A DNA stretch of 43,053 bases from Halioglobus sp. (GCA_020443425.1 JAGRIE010000035.1:1-43053); one strand, 5' to 3'. Counted from the stretch's first letter, positions 1-8,496 are shown. The notes: a model not told the origin generated them from the letters alone. Numbers and translations: made by a program.

Positions 1-822
1 TTATTGCAGGCGTATCCGTCGCGACCATCCCGTGATGGTGATGGTGTCAAAATCAACCGCATTGCCGGCACATCAATGCACGGGATATTGGACCCGTTTC
101 TGATGGTCGATGAAATCAACTCGGATACTGCTACGGACTACAGGGGTGGCTTTCCAGAGCATCCCCACCGGGGCTTTGAAACCATCACCTACATGAAGGC
201 CGGTCGCATGCGCCATCGCGATCACATGGGTAACGAGGGCGTGATCGGCCCCGGTGATGTGCAGTGGATGACGGCAGGGCACGGGGTCATTCACTCGGAG
301 ATGCCTGAGCAGGAGCAGGGCCTGATGCATGGCTTTCAAATCTGGTTGAACTTACCCGCCAGGGACAAATTGAAGCCGGCTGCCTATCGCGATATTCGCA
401 GTGCGGAAGTCGCCTACTACCGGGATGATGTTGGCAATCAAGTACGGCTTATCGCCGGTGAGATGAATGTGGGAAATACGACGCTTAACGGTTGCTTACC
501 GGCCATGGCCACCCGGCCGTTACTGGCAGACGTGTCAGTAGCAAGCGGCGCGGAATTTATTCTGGATGTCGGAGACTACGAACGGGTCCTGGTGTTTGTT
601 TATGCTGGAAACAGCACAGCGTTAAAGACCAGACACCTGGGTGTTTACGGCACTGGTGACAAGCTGACACTGCGGGCAGGCGAGCAGGGTTTCGAGGCGC
701 TGGTCCTGGCGGGTGAGGCCTTGCGTGAACCCATCGCCCAGCATGGCCCCTTTGTGATGAACCAGCCTGAGGAAATCGAACAGGCGATTCGTGATTTCCA
801 GCAAGGCAGGCTAGTGGCGTAG
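1..822 (+). CDS. Pirin family protein, 5'-truncated by the window edge
   Basis: The reading frame is open from the first base to a TAG at 820-822. Pirins are bicupin proteins; some bind iron and act as quercetinases or as redox or transcription cofactors. The N-terminal cupin carries the family's metal-site pattern, HPHRGFET near residues 53-60 followed by GVIHSE near 95-100, and the C-terminal half matches the pirin C domain (HGPFVMN near 247-253). About 272 codons are visible, close to full length for the long pirin subfamily, so only a short N-terminus is probably missing. A TTG at position 4 could serve as a start, but no ribosome-binding site can be seen upstream. The substrate cannot be inferred. 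Confidence 0.9.
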   Translation, partial: LLQAYPSRPSRDGDGVKINRIAGTSMHGILDPFLMVDEINSDTATDYRGGFPEHPHRGFETITYMKAGRMRHRDHMGNEGVIGPGDVQWMTAGHGVIHSEMPEQEQGLMHGFQIWLNLPARDKLKPAAYRDIRSAEVAYYRDDVGNQVRLIAGEMNVGNTTLNGCLPAMATRPLLADVSVASGAEFILDVGDYERVLVFVYAGNSTALKTRHLGVYGTGDKLTLRAGEQGFEALVLAGEALREPIAQHGPFVMNQPEEIEQAIRDFQQGRLVA

Positions 823-1245
823 CGCGCACCAATGCGCGATATCAAACCGATGCGGCTGCTACAGTAGCATCGCGAATTCCAGCGGGCAGGCGGATGAGCT
901 GGTCAAGGTCCGCGTACCTTCCACTGCACTGCTTGTCCTGGCCGGTTGTCTGGGGCTGTGCCTGCCGATGACAGCGAACTGGCGGCAGTCCGGCCGGAGG
1001 CGATTGGCTAGTACATGAGTTGCCGATACGCATCGCCATCTATCGGGCGGTGTTGCTACCGTAGTATTTTGTAATGAAAATAGTCTTGCCCCAATGATGA
1101 TCTGCAGGTAAATTTTTGCAACGTCTACAGTGAAAGACAAAGATGAGCACGCCTGGCCCTGTGATCTTGTCACGCTTGCTTGCCAGTCGACCCTCATCCC
1201 CGGTTCACTGACAACTGTTTGCTTTCATTTCTGAGGATACATCTG
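823..1245. other. Intergenic stretch without a convincing gene
   Basis: These 423 bases separate the pirin gene from the lipoprotein gene. The part from about 1050 is locally AT-rich and probably carries the lipoprotein promoter, but I could not assign -35 and -10 boxes with confidence. Frame +2 around 914-1018 encodes a short lipobox-like stretch (LLVLAGC) with no usable start codon, possibly a decayed lipoprotein fragment. No RNA gene was recognised. Confidence 0.4.
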
Positions 1246-2124
1246 ATGAGCAGGATACTTCTCGTTACGGCGCTCGCTGTGGGCCTGGCGGTGAGCGGCT
1301 GTGGTGGTGGCGATGACACTGCGACAAGTGAGGAGCGCGCAGCCAATAGTGGTGCGGAAGCAACGCAGGGAATGTCGTCGCCCTCCCAACCCACGGCGGC
1401 CCCGCCGGCGGCCCCCTCGGTTGAAAAGCCCGTTGCCGCTTTCAGCGGGCCTGATATTGCCGGGCTGTATCTGGGTATGACGCCGGAGCAGGCCAAGGCG
1501 GTACTGGAAGCTTATGATGAGAACATGCGTCTCCAGGACACCCTCCGCCATTTTGAATACAACGCCCTTGGCAAGCGCTATAAAACGGACAACTTCATCG
1601 CCGCCACACACGGGCAGATGCCGGGAGGCAGCATCGCCCTGTCCGTAGGTTATTCCTACCCTCCCGCTGAGCCGCGCGTCGTCTCCATCACGCGGCTGCA
1701 CCGCCAGACCACGGAACCTTTGACCCAGGCCGATTATGCCCAGGCACTGATCGACAAGTACGGCCAGCCAGTGGAGGATATCAACAACGGTAGAACCGAT
1801 GCCCGCGCCGAACGGACTCTGAAATGGAAACTGGCCGACACCGGGGAGCTCAGTTGTGTGTCTGGCGCCTCGATAGGCAACAGCGTGCTTGACCGTTTTA
1901 TCAGGGACGGCAGGAGAATGGCCGAGGTCGACGTGACGCCTGAATACGCCGCCCAGTGCGCCGGATTGTTTGAATACACCCTGCGTGGCGAACCTGTCAC
2001 CAATGCCAGTGGTACCCTTTTTGATGTCTGGGCGCAGGCCGGTTCTGAGTTTGCCGCACAGGCGTGGGTGCAACAGCAGGTAGAGGACAAGTCCAGGACG
2101 GGGACGGCAGCGCCGAAACTGTGA
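1246..2124 (+). CDS. Lipoprotein of unknown function
   Basis: The protein has 292 residues. The ATG at 1246 is chosen because GAGGA at 1233-1237 sits 8 bases upstream and because this start gives a clean lipoprotein signal: a hydrophobic stretch at residues 4-16 and the lipobox AVSGC with Cys19. Gly and Asp follow the Cys, then a Ser/Thr/Ala/Pro-rich linker to about residue 70. A globular domain begins with a DIAGLYLGMTPEQA segment; LGMT-type motifs of this kind occur in small periplasmic lipoproteins. It is probably lipid-anchored and faces the periplasm. I do not recognise the family. It stands alone between pirin and the convergent MFS gene. Confidence 0.75.
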   Translation: MSRILLVTALAVGLAVSGCGGGDDTATSEERAANSGAEATQGMSSPSQPTAAPPAAPSVEKPVAAFSGPDIAGLYLGMTPEQAKAVLEAYDENMRLQDTLRHFEYNALGKRYKTDNFIAATHGQMPGGSIALSVGYSYPPAEPRVVSITRLHRQTTEPLTQADYAQALIDKYGQPVEDINNGRTDARAERTLKWKLADTGELSCVSGASIGNSVLDRFIRDGRRMAEVDVTPEYAAQCAGLFEYTLRGEPVTNASGTLFDVWAQAGSEFAAQAWVQQQVEDKSRTGTAAPKL

Positions 2125-2204
2125 TGGCCGGGGCGGGCGCCTCCTTGGCACCCGCACGAACTGCCAGCGCACAGCGGCCTGTTTTACCAGCTGCGCGATG
2201 TCAC

Positions 2205-3398
2205 CTACGACGGCTCGGCCCTTCTTGCTGCGATCGCAAGGACAAATAGCACCGGTACCAGAATCGCCAGTGCCAGCAGCAGTTGCACGGCTCCGTCGGG
2301 TGTACCCGTATGTGTCCAGTACGCGGCGATTCCCCAGGGCGCAGCCGCCCGCGCCAGTGACATCGGCACCAGCATAGTGCCGCTGATGGTGCCGTAGTGG
2401 TGACGCGACAGCAGCTCCGGGATGGCCAGGCCGCGCACAACAGTGAAGATACCGTTGGCGCCGCCGTACAGAATACACAGGCTCGCCAGCGTGAGTGCGG
2501 AGGGGGGCATCATGAGCAACAGGATGGCCGCTGGGAAGGTGGCACTGGTGAGCACGCCAAGACGGCTTATCGTCACCTCATCGAACAGCAGGACCAGCAT
2601 GCGGGCTCCGACCTGGGCCGGCCCGATCAGCGCGATGGCGAATACCACCGACTGGGTGTCGGCCGACAGGGCGATGAGGAGCGGGTAGATGTGGTAGGTG
2701 AAGCCGGAGAACAGCGCCATGTACGCACAGAATGAGGCCGTGAGCAGATAGAATCTCGGGCTGCGCAGAACCGGTCGTAGGGATGGCCGCAGTGCGGTAT
2801 TGCCGGGGGCTGTGTCGCCTGTCACGCCGGCCGGGCGGATGGCCCACAAGTACAGCGGCAGTGCGGTGGTGGTATTGACGAGCGCCAGCCCCAGCAGTGC
2901 GCCACGCCATCCCACGGTGTCCAGCATGAGTTGCACAAGGGGTACAAACACGGTGCTGGAAAAGCCGGCCCAAAGGGTTATCGCTGTGATGGCGCCACGC
3001 GCCTGGCGGGCGCCCAGCCGGTGTACGGCAATTGCGAACGCCGGTTCATACAGCAGTGCCGCCTGCAGTGCCCCCAGCACAATGACAGCCGTGTACAACG
3101 CAGGGAGCGTCGACACTGCAGACCAGCCCACAAGTACCAGCGAGGCCGCAAGCGTCGCCCCCACCATCACCCGGCGACCGTGGCCGCGGTCCAGTAGTAC
3201 GCCCACCGGGTAAGCGGTTACCGCGGCCGCGAGCAGGCCGAGTGTGGCGGCGCCGTAGATGTCGTCACGGCTCCAGCCGGTGTCACTGGCCATCGCTGCC
3301 GCGATCAGTGGAAAGCTGTAATACAGCGCCCCCCACGACACTAACTGGGCCGCGCCCAGCGCGGCGGTGAAACCGCGGTAGCCGGGCGCTGGGCTCAT
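2205..3398 (-). CDS. MFS transporter
   Basis: The protein has 397 residues with about twelve hydrophobic segments and no signal peptide, typical of a major facilitator superfamily permease. The loop after the second segment has the MFS motif A-like LLDRGHGRRVMV (residues 67-78). Its ATG (3396-3398) overlaps the TGA of the upstream flavoprotein gene in an ATGA junction, so the two are very probably translationally coupled. It is the last gene of the marR-flavoprotein-MFS operon and may export the product or substrate of the flavoprotein. Direction and substrate are inference; nothing in the sequence names the solute. Confidence 0.85.
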   Translation of the reverse strand: MSPAPGYRGFTAALGAAQLVSWGALYYSFPLIAAAMASDTGWSRDDIYGAATLGLLAAAVTAYPVGVLLDRGHGRRVMVGATLAASLVLVGWSAVSTLPALYTAVIVLGALQAALLYEPAFAIAVHRLGARQARGAITAITLWAGFSSTVFVPLVQLMLDTVGWRGALLGLALVNTTTALPLYLWAIRPAGVTGDTAPGNTALRPSLRPVLRSPRFYLLTASFCAYMALFSGFTYHIYPLLIALSADTQSVVFAIALIGPAQVGARMLVLLFDEVTISRLGVLTSATFPAAILLLMMPPSALTLASLCILYGGANGIFTVVRGLAIPELLSRHHYGTISGTMLVPMSLARAAAPWGIAAYWTHTGTPDGAVQLLLALAILVPVLFVLAIAARRAEPS

Positions 3399-4630
3399 CC
3401 CTGGCAGGCCGATACAGGCGCGGAACAGGGCGGCGCGGTGGCGGCGGCCGTGCCGAGCGCGCCGACTACCGAGCGCACCTGCTGGTAGCCGGTGCGCAGC
3501 AGGAAGGTGGGTGCCCGGCCATAGCTTTTAATGCCCAGGGTGTACACGCCGCGCTCCGGATGGGACAGTTCTGTGATGCCGTGTTCGGGCACCGAACCGC
3601 AGCTGTGCAGGTTCGGGTCGATCAGGGGGGCGAGTCGGGTCGGGCTCTGTGTCGTCGGGTCCAGCGACAGGCGCAGCTCAGCCAGCAGGCTGAGGTCGGG
3701 ACGGAAGCCGGTGGCGGCAATGATACGGTCCACCGGCAGCAGTTGGCCCGCGCTGCCGCGCACTATCAGTTTGTCATCCTGGCGTTCGATGGCCTCAATC
3801 TCAAGGCCGGTGAAGGTCTGGACCTGCTCCAGTGCCAGCAGTTCCTGGATGCGCTCTTCGAGGCGCCTGCGCTCCTGCAGCGCATCGTTGGCCGGTGAGC
3901 GGACTATCCTCGACAGCGCGGTGCATCGCACACCCCATAACACGTTGGTGCCATGGGCTTCCCCGGCCAGTGCCGCCAGGTCCTGTAGCGCGTTATAGGC
4001 GGAGTGCCCGGCACCCACGACCAGGACGGATTTGCCGGCATAGTGCGCCCGCGCCGACCCGAGGATATCGGGGACACCGTAGGCGATGGCGTCTGCTGCA
4101 GCGCATTCACCCAGGGCGGGTAGGCCGTGAGCCCCCAGCCAGTTGGGGGTCTGGTAGGTGCCGGAGGCGTCGATCACGGCCTGTGCGATCACATCCCGTT
4201 CTCCGTCGGGATCCGCCACTCGCAGTACGAAAGGGGCGTCATCGCGCCCCGGGGTGCGCAGCACATCGTGATGCAATCGGCTGACGGACCTGACGTTCGT
4301 CTCCAGGTGCAAATGAGGGGCGATCTCCGGGTGCGCTGCCAGTGGCAGCAGGTAGTGCTGCAGGAGTTCCCGACCGGTGGGAAACGCATCCGCTGCGGGC
4401 TCGCGCCAGCCCTGCTGCCTGAGCAGTGCGGTGGCAGCGGGGTCGAGGTTGTACGACCACGGCGAAAACATCCGCACATGGCCCCAGCGGGCCAGGTTTG
4501 CCGCCGCTTGCGCGCCGGCCTCAAAGAGTATGGGCCGGTAACCGCAGTTGCGCAGGTGCACGGCGGCACTCAGCCCGATGGGACCGGCGCCGATGACGGC
4601 GACGGGCAGCGTGTCCAGGGTGTTTTGCAT
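3395..4630 (-). CDS. FAD/NAD(P)-binding flavoprotein monooxygenase-like
   Basis: The protein has 411 residues. It carries two Rossmann dinucleotide motifs, GAGPIG at residues 14-19 for FAD and GAGHSA at 206-211 for NAD(P), plus the ATG motif (AATGFRPD) near residue 300 that is typical of flavin-containing monooxygenases and related reductases. AAGGAG lies just upstream of the ATG. Related proteins next to arsR- or marR-type regulators and MFS transporters are often annotated as flavoproteins, some as ArsO-like, but I see no residue proving an arsenic role. The gene follows marR with a 53-bp gap that contains a predicted operator, and it overlaps the MFS gene by 4 bases. It probably oxidises or reduces a small molecule in the cytoplasm. 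Confidence 0.8.
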   Translation of the reverse strand: MQNTLDTLPVAVIGAGPIGLSAAVHLRNCGYRPILFEAGAQAAANLARWGHVRMFSPWSYNLDPAATALLRQQGWREPAADAFPTGRELLQHYLLPLAAHPEIAPHLHLETNVRSVSRLHHDVLRTPGRDDAPFVLRVADPDGERDVIAQAVIDASGTYQTPNWLGAHGLPALGECAAADAIAYGVPDILGSARAHYAGKSVLVVGAGHSAYNALQDLAALAGEAHGTNVLWGVRCTALSRIVRSPANDALQERRRLEERIQELLALEQVQTFTGLEIEAIERQDDKLIVRGSAGQLLPVDRIIAATGFRPDLSLLAELRLSLDPTTQSPTRLAPLIDPNLHSCGSVPEHGITELSHPERGVYTLGIKSYGRAPTFLLRTGYQQVRSVVGALGTAAATAPPCSAPVSACQG

Positions 4631-4651
4631 GGGAGCTCCTTCACAATAAAG

Positions 4652-4666
4652 GTTGGTAGTGACAAC
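4652..4666. promoter_or_regulatory. Predicted MarR operator upstream of the flavoprotein gene
   Basis: GTTGGTAGTGACAAC is an imperfect 15-bp palindrome with GTTG and CAAC arms and a central base. Its reverse complement matches the site at 5154-5168 upstream of marR at 13 of 15 positions. Both sites lie in the operon's only two noncoding gaps, which supports autoregulation by the adjacent MarR protein. Confidence 0.6.
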
Positions 4667-4683
4667 TAAATAGGCAAAAAAAG

Positions 4684-5130
4684 CTAGGGGCCCAGCCGCG
4701 CCCGGGCCGCAGCGGTGAGCTGCCGGATCAGCGTCAGTGCCCCGTCGACCACCTCGGGCGCCAGCTTGCTGATCATGGCGGCTTCTTCCGTCACCAGGTC
4801 CTGTCGGATGGTCCGGTACAGGGCCTTGCCCGCCGGGGTCAGCGACAGCTGGACAGCGCGTTGGTCCGCGGGGTCAGGCACCTTGAGCACATAGTTTTTA
4901 CGCAGCAGTGCGTCCACCACGCGACTGGTGGTGCTCTTGTCCAGGTACATCTCGTCGGCCAGGGCCTGCAGCCTCAGCGGACCGCGTTTGACCAGGGTTT
5001 CAAGCGCGTAGCACTGCGCTACCGATACATCGTGGCAGCAGATGCAGTCGCGGTCGCGAAACTGGTGCACGCGGATCAGCTGGTTGATCGCTTCGTACAG
5101 TTCGTCGGCGCGCTCCTGGTGGGAGGGCAT
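4684..5130 (-). CDS. MarR family winged-helix regulator with a Cys cluster
   Basis: The protein has 148 residues. The winged helix-turn-helix is plain: LQALADEMYLDKSTTSRVVD at about residues 54-73, then a wing with DPADQRAV. N-terminal to it lies an unusual cluster, CICCH at residues 29-33 followed by Cys40, close to the usual MarR effector/dimer region, so sensing of a thiol-reactive compound, an oxidant or a soft metal is plausible. The gene is first in a leftward operon with the flavoprotein and the MFS transporter. Its own promoter holds a palindrome matching one before the flavoprotein gene, suggesting repression of both. The effector is not identifiable from sequence. Confidence 0.88.
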   Translation of the reverse strand: MPSHQERADELYEAINQLIRVHQFRDRDCICCHDVSVAQCYALETLVKRGPLRLQALADEMYLDKSTTSRVVDALLRKNYVLKVPDPADQRAVQLSLTPAGKALYRTIRQDLVTEEAAMISKLAPEVVDGALTLIRQLTAAARARLGP

Positions 5131-5153
5131 AGCGTGTTACCTGTTGTCATTCC

Positions 5154-5168
5154 GTTGTCAGTAGCAAC
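5154..5168. promoter_or_regulatory. Predicted MarR operator in the marR promoter
   Basis: GTTGTCAGTAGCAAC is a 15-bp near-palindrome lying just downstream of the predicted -10 box of marR, where a bound repressor would block initiation. A further GTTGTCA half site occurs in direct orientation at 5143-5149. It pairs with the site at 4652-4666. Confidence 0.6.
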
Positions 5169-5195
5169 TATAAGTGCAGTTGCAGGTACCTGCAA
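5167..5195 (-). promoter_or_regulatory. Predicted sigma-70 promoter of the marR operon
   Basis: On the minus strand, TTGCAG (5195-5190) is followed after 17 bases by TATAGT (5172-5167), a 5/6 match to the -10 consensus. The -35 lies inside a perfect 16-bp palindrome, TTGCAGGTACCTGCAA (5180-5195), which could be a second regulator site. The marR ATG is 36 bases past the -10. Confidence 0.45.
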
Positions 5196-5296
5196 GTGCG
5201 GATCGCGTCATCGCCGCTCTCCAGCGAATGTCGCAAGCGTGTGCTGGTGTGACAACGCAGGGTCCGGTGCCGGCGCCGGCGCGTCGGGCGGTAGGG

Positions 5297-6919
5297 TTAT
5301 GCTGTGGTGCCCAGCGTCGGGCCCGCGCTGACCAGGGCCGCGCCAGCGTCGGTATCAGTGAAGCGTTCGAAGTTGGCGATGAACTTTTCAGCCAATGCCG
5401 TCGCTTTCTGCTGCCACTCCCCCGGAGTGTCGTAAGTATTGCCCGGATCGAGCAGGGTGCTGTCCACCCCTGCAATGGCCGTGGGGATGGCCAGGTTGAA
5501 CAGCGGCAGCTGGGTGAAATCGGCCGTTTCAATGGAGCCGTCCAGAATCGCATCGATAATACTGCGAGTCGCCTTGATGGAAATACGCTTGCCGGTGCCG
5601 TTCCAGCCCGTGTTGACCAGGTACGCCTGGGCGCCGGATTGCTCCATACGCTGTTTCAGCACCTGGGCGTACCGGGTGGGGTGCAGGCTCAGGAAGGCGG
5701 CACCGAAACAGGCGGAAAATGTCGGCGTGGGCTCGGTGATACCGCGCTCCGTACCCGCCAGTTTGGAGGTGTAGCCCGAAAGGAAATAATACTCTGCCTG
5801 TGCCTCGGTGAGGCGCGCGACGGGCGGGAGTACACCGAAGGCATCGGCGGTGAGAAAAATCACCTTGGTGGCGTGGCCTCCCACAGAGGTGGGTTTGACG
5901 ATATTCTTGATGTGGTACAGTGGGTAGGAGACACGGGTGTTCTCCGTTTTCGAGGTGTCGGCATAGTCAATATTACCCTGCTCATCCACCACCACATTCT
6001 CCAGTAGTGCATCGCGTTTGATAGCGGCGTAGATATCCGGTTCCTGTTCCTGGCTGAGGTTGATGGTTTTGGCGTAACAGCCACCCTCGAAATTGAAAAT
6101 GCCATCGTCATCCCAGCCGTGCTCATCGTCGCCGATCAGCGCGCGCTTCGGATCGGTGGACAATGTGGTTTTACCGGTGCCGGACAGGCCGAAAAAGATT
6201 GCGGTGTCACCGTCGCTGCCGACATTGGCGGAACAGTGCATGGACGCAATGCCTTTTTGCGGCAGCAGGTAGTTCATCACCGAGAAAATGCCTTTTTTCA
6301 TCTCGCCGCCGTACCAGGTGCCGCCGATCAGTTGCATGCCCTCGGTCATATTGAACGCGACGAAATTCTCGGAGTTCAATCCCTGTTCCTGCCAGTGGGC
6401 GTTGTTGGTCCTGGCCCCGTTGAGTACCACGAAGTCCGGCTCAAAACCCTCCAGTTCCGCATCGGTGGGACGGATGAACATATTTTTAACGAAGTGGGAT
6501 TGCCAGGCGACCTCGGTGACGAAGCGGACTTTCAGCCGGGTCGCCGGCGCCGCGCCGCAGAACAGGTCGTTCACAAACAGCCGCTTGCCGCTGAGCTCTT
6601 CCCCGACCTGGGCTTTCAGGGACTGCCAGACCGCAGGTGTAATGGGCTTGTTGTCGTTGGCCCCCTGGTCCGACCACCACAATGTATCGCGGGTGGTGTC
6701 GTCCTTGACGAAGTATTTATCCTTCGGCGAGCGGCCGGTAAAGATGCCGGTGTCGACAGCGACCGCGCCACAGCAGGTTTCGCGGCCGACATCATAGCCC
6801 TCGAGGTCGGGCCGGGTCTCTTCACGAAAGAGGGTCTCGTAATCGGGGTTGTAGAGAATTTCCAGCGGGTTGTCTATGCCGTATTGGCACAGCTGCTGTC
6901 TCAGTGCGGAGTGGGTCAT
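5297..6919 (-). CDS. pckA: Phosphoenolpyruvate carboxykinase (ATP)
   Basis: The protein has 540 residues, the same length as E. coli PckA and collinear with it throughout. It converts oxaloacetate and ATP to phosphoenolpyruvate, CO2 and ADP, the first committed step of gluconeogenesis. The signature GLSGTGKT P-loop is at residues 244-251, followed by the DDEHGWDD metal site, and [10 protein letters not shown] lies near residue 60. The ATG at 6919 is preferred over the TTG 33 bases upstream because it fits family length and has GAGG upstream. It reads away from yjdM across an AT-rich promoter region. The enzyme suits growth on organic acids, acetate or amino acids. Confidence 0.97.
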   Translation of the reverse strand: MTHSALRQQLCQYGIDNPLEILYNPDYETLFREETRPDLEGYDVGRETCCGAVAVDTGIFTGRSPKDKYFVKDDTTRDTLWWSDQGANDNKPITPAVWQSLKAQVGEELSGKRLFVNDLFCGAAPATRLKVRFVTEVAWQSHFVKNMFIRPTDAELEGFEPDFVVLNGARTNNAHWQEQGLNSENFVAFNMTEGMQLIGGTWYGGEMKKGIFSVMNYLLPQKGIASMHCSANVGSDGDTAIFFGLSGTGKTTLSTDPKRALIGDDEHGWDDDGIFNFEGGCYAKTINLSQEQEPDIYAAIKRDALLENVVVDEQGNIDYADTSKTENTRVSYPLYHIKNIVKPTSVGGHATKVIFLTADAFGVLPPVARLTEAQAEYYFLSGYTSKLAGTERGITEPTPTFSACFGAAFLSLHPTRYAQVLKQRMEQSGAQAYLVNTGWNGTGKRISIKATRSIIDAILDGSIETADFTQLPLFNLAIPTAIAGVDSTLLDPGNTYDTPGEWQQKATALAEKFIANFERFTDTDAGAALVSAGPTLGTTA

Positions 6920-6952
6920 CGGTGGGCGCCTCAGGCTGAATGCGAGAGGCAA

Positions 6953-6980
6953 TTTATAATATTTGTATTATTCAATGCAA
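6953..6980 (-). promoter_or_regulatory. Candidate pckA promoter
   Basis: On the minus strand, TTGCAT (6980-6975) and TATAAA (6958-6953) are separated by 16 bases, inside a markedly AT-rich stretch between pckA and yjdM. The -10 is 34 bases upstream of the pckA ATG. Confidence 0.4.
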
Positions 6981-6990
6981 ACTGTATTAT
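6963..6990 (+). promoter_or_regulatory. Candidate yjdM promoter
   Basis: TTGTAT (6963-6968) and TATTAT (6985-6990) are separated by 16 bases on the plus strand. The predicted transcript would start near 6997 and carry the hairpin at 7009-7047 in its leader. The boxes overlap those proposed for pckA on the other strand. Confidence 0.35.
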
Positions 6991-7008
6991 CATAAAATAT
7001 GTATGTTT

Positions 7009-7047
7009 GTCGTCGCTCCAGGTCAGTCATGCCTGGGAGGCGACGAC
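7009..7047. repeat. Long interrupted inverted repeat (hairpin) in the pckA-yjdM gap
   Basis: GTCGTCGC (7009-7016) pairs perfectly with GCGACGAC (7040-7047). Inside, CCAGG (7018-7022) pairs with CCTGG (7032-7036) across a small asymmetric bulge, leaving a 9-base loop. It has no T-tract, so it is not an intrinsic terminator. It may be a structured yjdM leader or a dyad operator. Confidence 0.55.
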
Positions 7048-7099
7048 ATGGACGTGTCATAATCATCGTTTTTCCAGGTTCTGTTTGAGGATGCCTTTG

Positions 7100-7447
7100 A
7101 TGTCTGAGTTACCACCATGCCCACAATGCCAGTCCCGGTTCACTTACGAGGACCGTGACCTGCTGGTTTGCCCCGAGTGTGCCCACGAGTGGGCGCCGGG
7201 GGATGTGCAGGCGCACAGTGAGGATGTCGCGATGGTGAAGGATGCCAACGGCAATGACCTGTACGAAGGCGACAGCGGCACCCTGATCAAGGATTTGAAG
7301 GTAAAAGGCAGTTCAAGCGTGTTGAAAGTGGGCACCAAGGTCAAGGTCAACCGCATTGTCGAGGGCGACCACAATATCGATTGTCGCGTGGATAAGGTTG
7401 GCGAAATGATGCTGAAGTCCGAGTTTGTGAAAAAGGTGAATGCCTGA
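7100..7447 (+). CDS. yjdM: YjdM/PhnA family zinc-ribbon protein
   Basis: The protein has 115 residues. The N-terminal zinc ribbon has two Cys pairs, CPQC at residues 7-10 and CPEC near 25-28, followed by the highly conserved PhnA C-terminal domain ([25 protein letters not shown]). The family was named from the E. coli phn region, but a direct role in phosphonate use is not established. The ATG at 7100 is chosen over one at 7091 because GAGG (7087-7090) abuts the earlier ATG and gives a normal 9-base spacing to this one. It is divergent from pckA. Confidence 0.93.
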   Translation: MSELPPCPQCQSRFTYEDRDLLVCPECAHEWAPGDVQAHSEDVAMVKDANGNDLYEGDSGTLIKDLKVKGSSSVLKVGTKVKVNRIVEGDHNIDCRVDKVGEMMLKSEFVKKVNA

Positions 7448-7527
7448 TTGCAGCAGACACGGTCCCCCAGGTTGCCACGCTGTGATGCGCGATGGGGTGA
7501 CAGCTCCTGCAGGGCGGGGACAGCGCA

Positions 7528-8289
7528 ATGAGCGCTGACTGGGGCAGGCAGACGGTACACACGTCCCGCGATGACTACGGGCCTATCCTGGTCATCAATG
7601 AGGGCGCACAGCGGATCCTGAATTTTGATTCGCAGTTCGAACAGAGCTGTATGCAGGTTTCCCACCCCTGCCAGCTGGTCTATAAATACACACGCTTCAT
7701 GGCGCTGGCCACTGCCTTTGTCGACCCCGCCCATATCAGCCTGTTCGGCCTCGGGGGCGGCAGCCTGTTGCGCACGCTGCACTCCGTCCTGCCAGAGTGC
7801 ACCTTCGAGGTGGTGGAACTGCGGCAGGCCGTCATCGACGTTGCCGATGAGTTTTTCCTGTTGCCGGGCGATCACCGGGTCAGGATCACTGCCGGCGATG
7901 CCTTTGACTACGTCAGGCGTATGGACAGTGCCAGCAGCGATATCATTTTCTCTGACATGTTTGACGCCCACTGTGTGGCGCCCGGACAGCTGCACGGGGA
8001 TTTTCTGCGTCAGTGTGCACGCGTGCTGGGCCCCCGGGGGTTCCTGGTGATCAATTTGCACGCGCTGCCAAAGGATCGCCGTGCGTTTTTTGCGATGCTG
8101 GGGGAGATATTCCCCGCCATTGCACTCAGCGAGACGGTCGAGAATACGATTCTTTACGCCTCCAGGGTTGATCCGGCGCGGGTGGAAATCAACTACCAGC
8201 GCATCGAAGATCTCGAGACACAGTTGCGGCAGCGCCTGATGCATTTACTGGCCAGGGTGAAGCCTGTCGAGCCCGGGGGTCGGGGGTAA
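7528..8289 (+). CDS. Spermidine-synthase-like (PABS/SAM-dependent) protein
   Basis: The protein has 253 residues. It shows a class I Rossmann fold of the polyamine-synthase type: GLGGGS at 74-79 (nucleotide loop), VVEL at 95-98 with the ribose-binding Glu, GDAFDYV around 123-129, and SDMFDAHCV where spermidine synthases have their catalytic DxxD-like segment. The N-terminal beta domain is short. True SpeE enzymes transfer aminopropyl groups from decarboxylated SAM; no speD is in the window and the catalytic segment is not canonical, so a methyltransferase or other SAM-dependent role is possible. GGGGA at 7516-7520 supports the ATG. The gap to yjdM is 80 bases. Confidence 0.8.
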   Translation: MSADWGRQTVHTSRDDYGPILVINEGAQRILNFDSQFEQSCMQVSHPCQLVYKYTRFMALATAFVDPAHISLFGLGGGSLLRTLHSVLPECTFEVVELRQAVIDVADEFFLLPGDHRVRITAGDAFDYVRRMDSASSDIIFSDMFDAHCVAPGQLHGDFLRQCARVLGPRGFLVINLHALPKDRRAFFAMLGEIFPAIALSETVENTILYASRVDPARVEINYQRIEDLETQLRQRLMHLLARVKPVEPGGRG

Positions 8290-8481
8290 GCGCGTCCCGT
8301 AGTGGTCCGGTGTCGTATGCCATCGTCATCCAGTTGCCTGGTTGTCAATGGCGAAATTGTGCTCAGTTGTTCAAATACGCAGACTTGGGTTGCAGGAACC
8401 TGGAGGGCTTACCCAGTATGATGCTGGCATCGCCCGCAGTCCGGTACTGTGGCGTCCGCTAACAACTAGATAATTCACGGA

Positions 8482-8496
8482 CTTCCCCGCGGGAAG
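8482..8496. repeat. Short perfect hairpin upstream of the TonB receptor gene
   Basis: CTTCCC and GGGAAG are perfectly complementary around a CGC loop, 32 bases before the receptor ATG. It lacks a T-tract. A leader structure is possible; function is unknown. Confidence 0.35.

Noticed and set aside
914-1018. Lipobox-like stretch LLVLAGC upstream of the lipoprotein gene
   Set aside because: No ATG, GTG or TTG with a Shine-Dalgarno lies in frame before it and the frame ends after 34 codons. At most it is a decayed fragment.
1225-2478. A 417-codon minus-strand frame across the lipoprotein and MFS ends
   Set aside because: It overlaps two supported genes and its translation is low-complexity Arg/Gly-rich sequence without motifs.
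3395-4630. Naming the flavoprotein arsO and the operon an arsenic operon
   Set aside because: No arsR, arsC, arsB, arsM or arsI is nearby and no diagnostic residue is visible. Kept only as a hypothesis.
7528-8289. Naming the PABS protein speE
   Set aside because: The catalytic segment is not canonical and there is no speD or other polyamine gene nearby.
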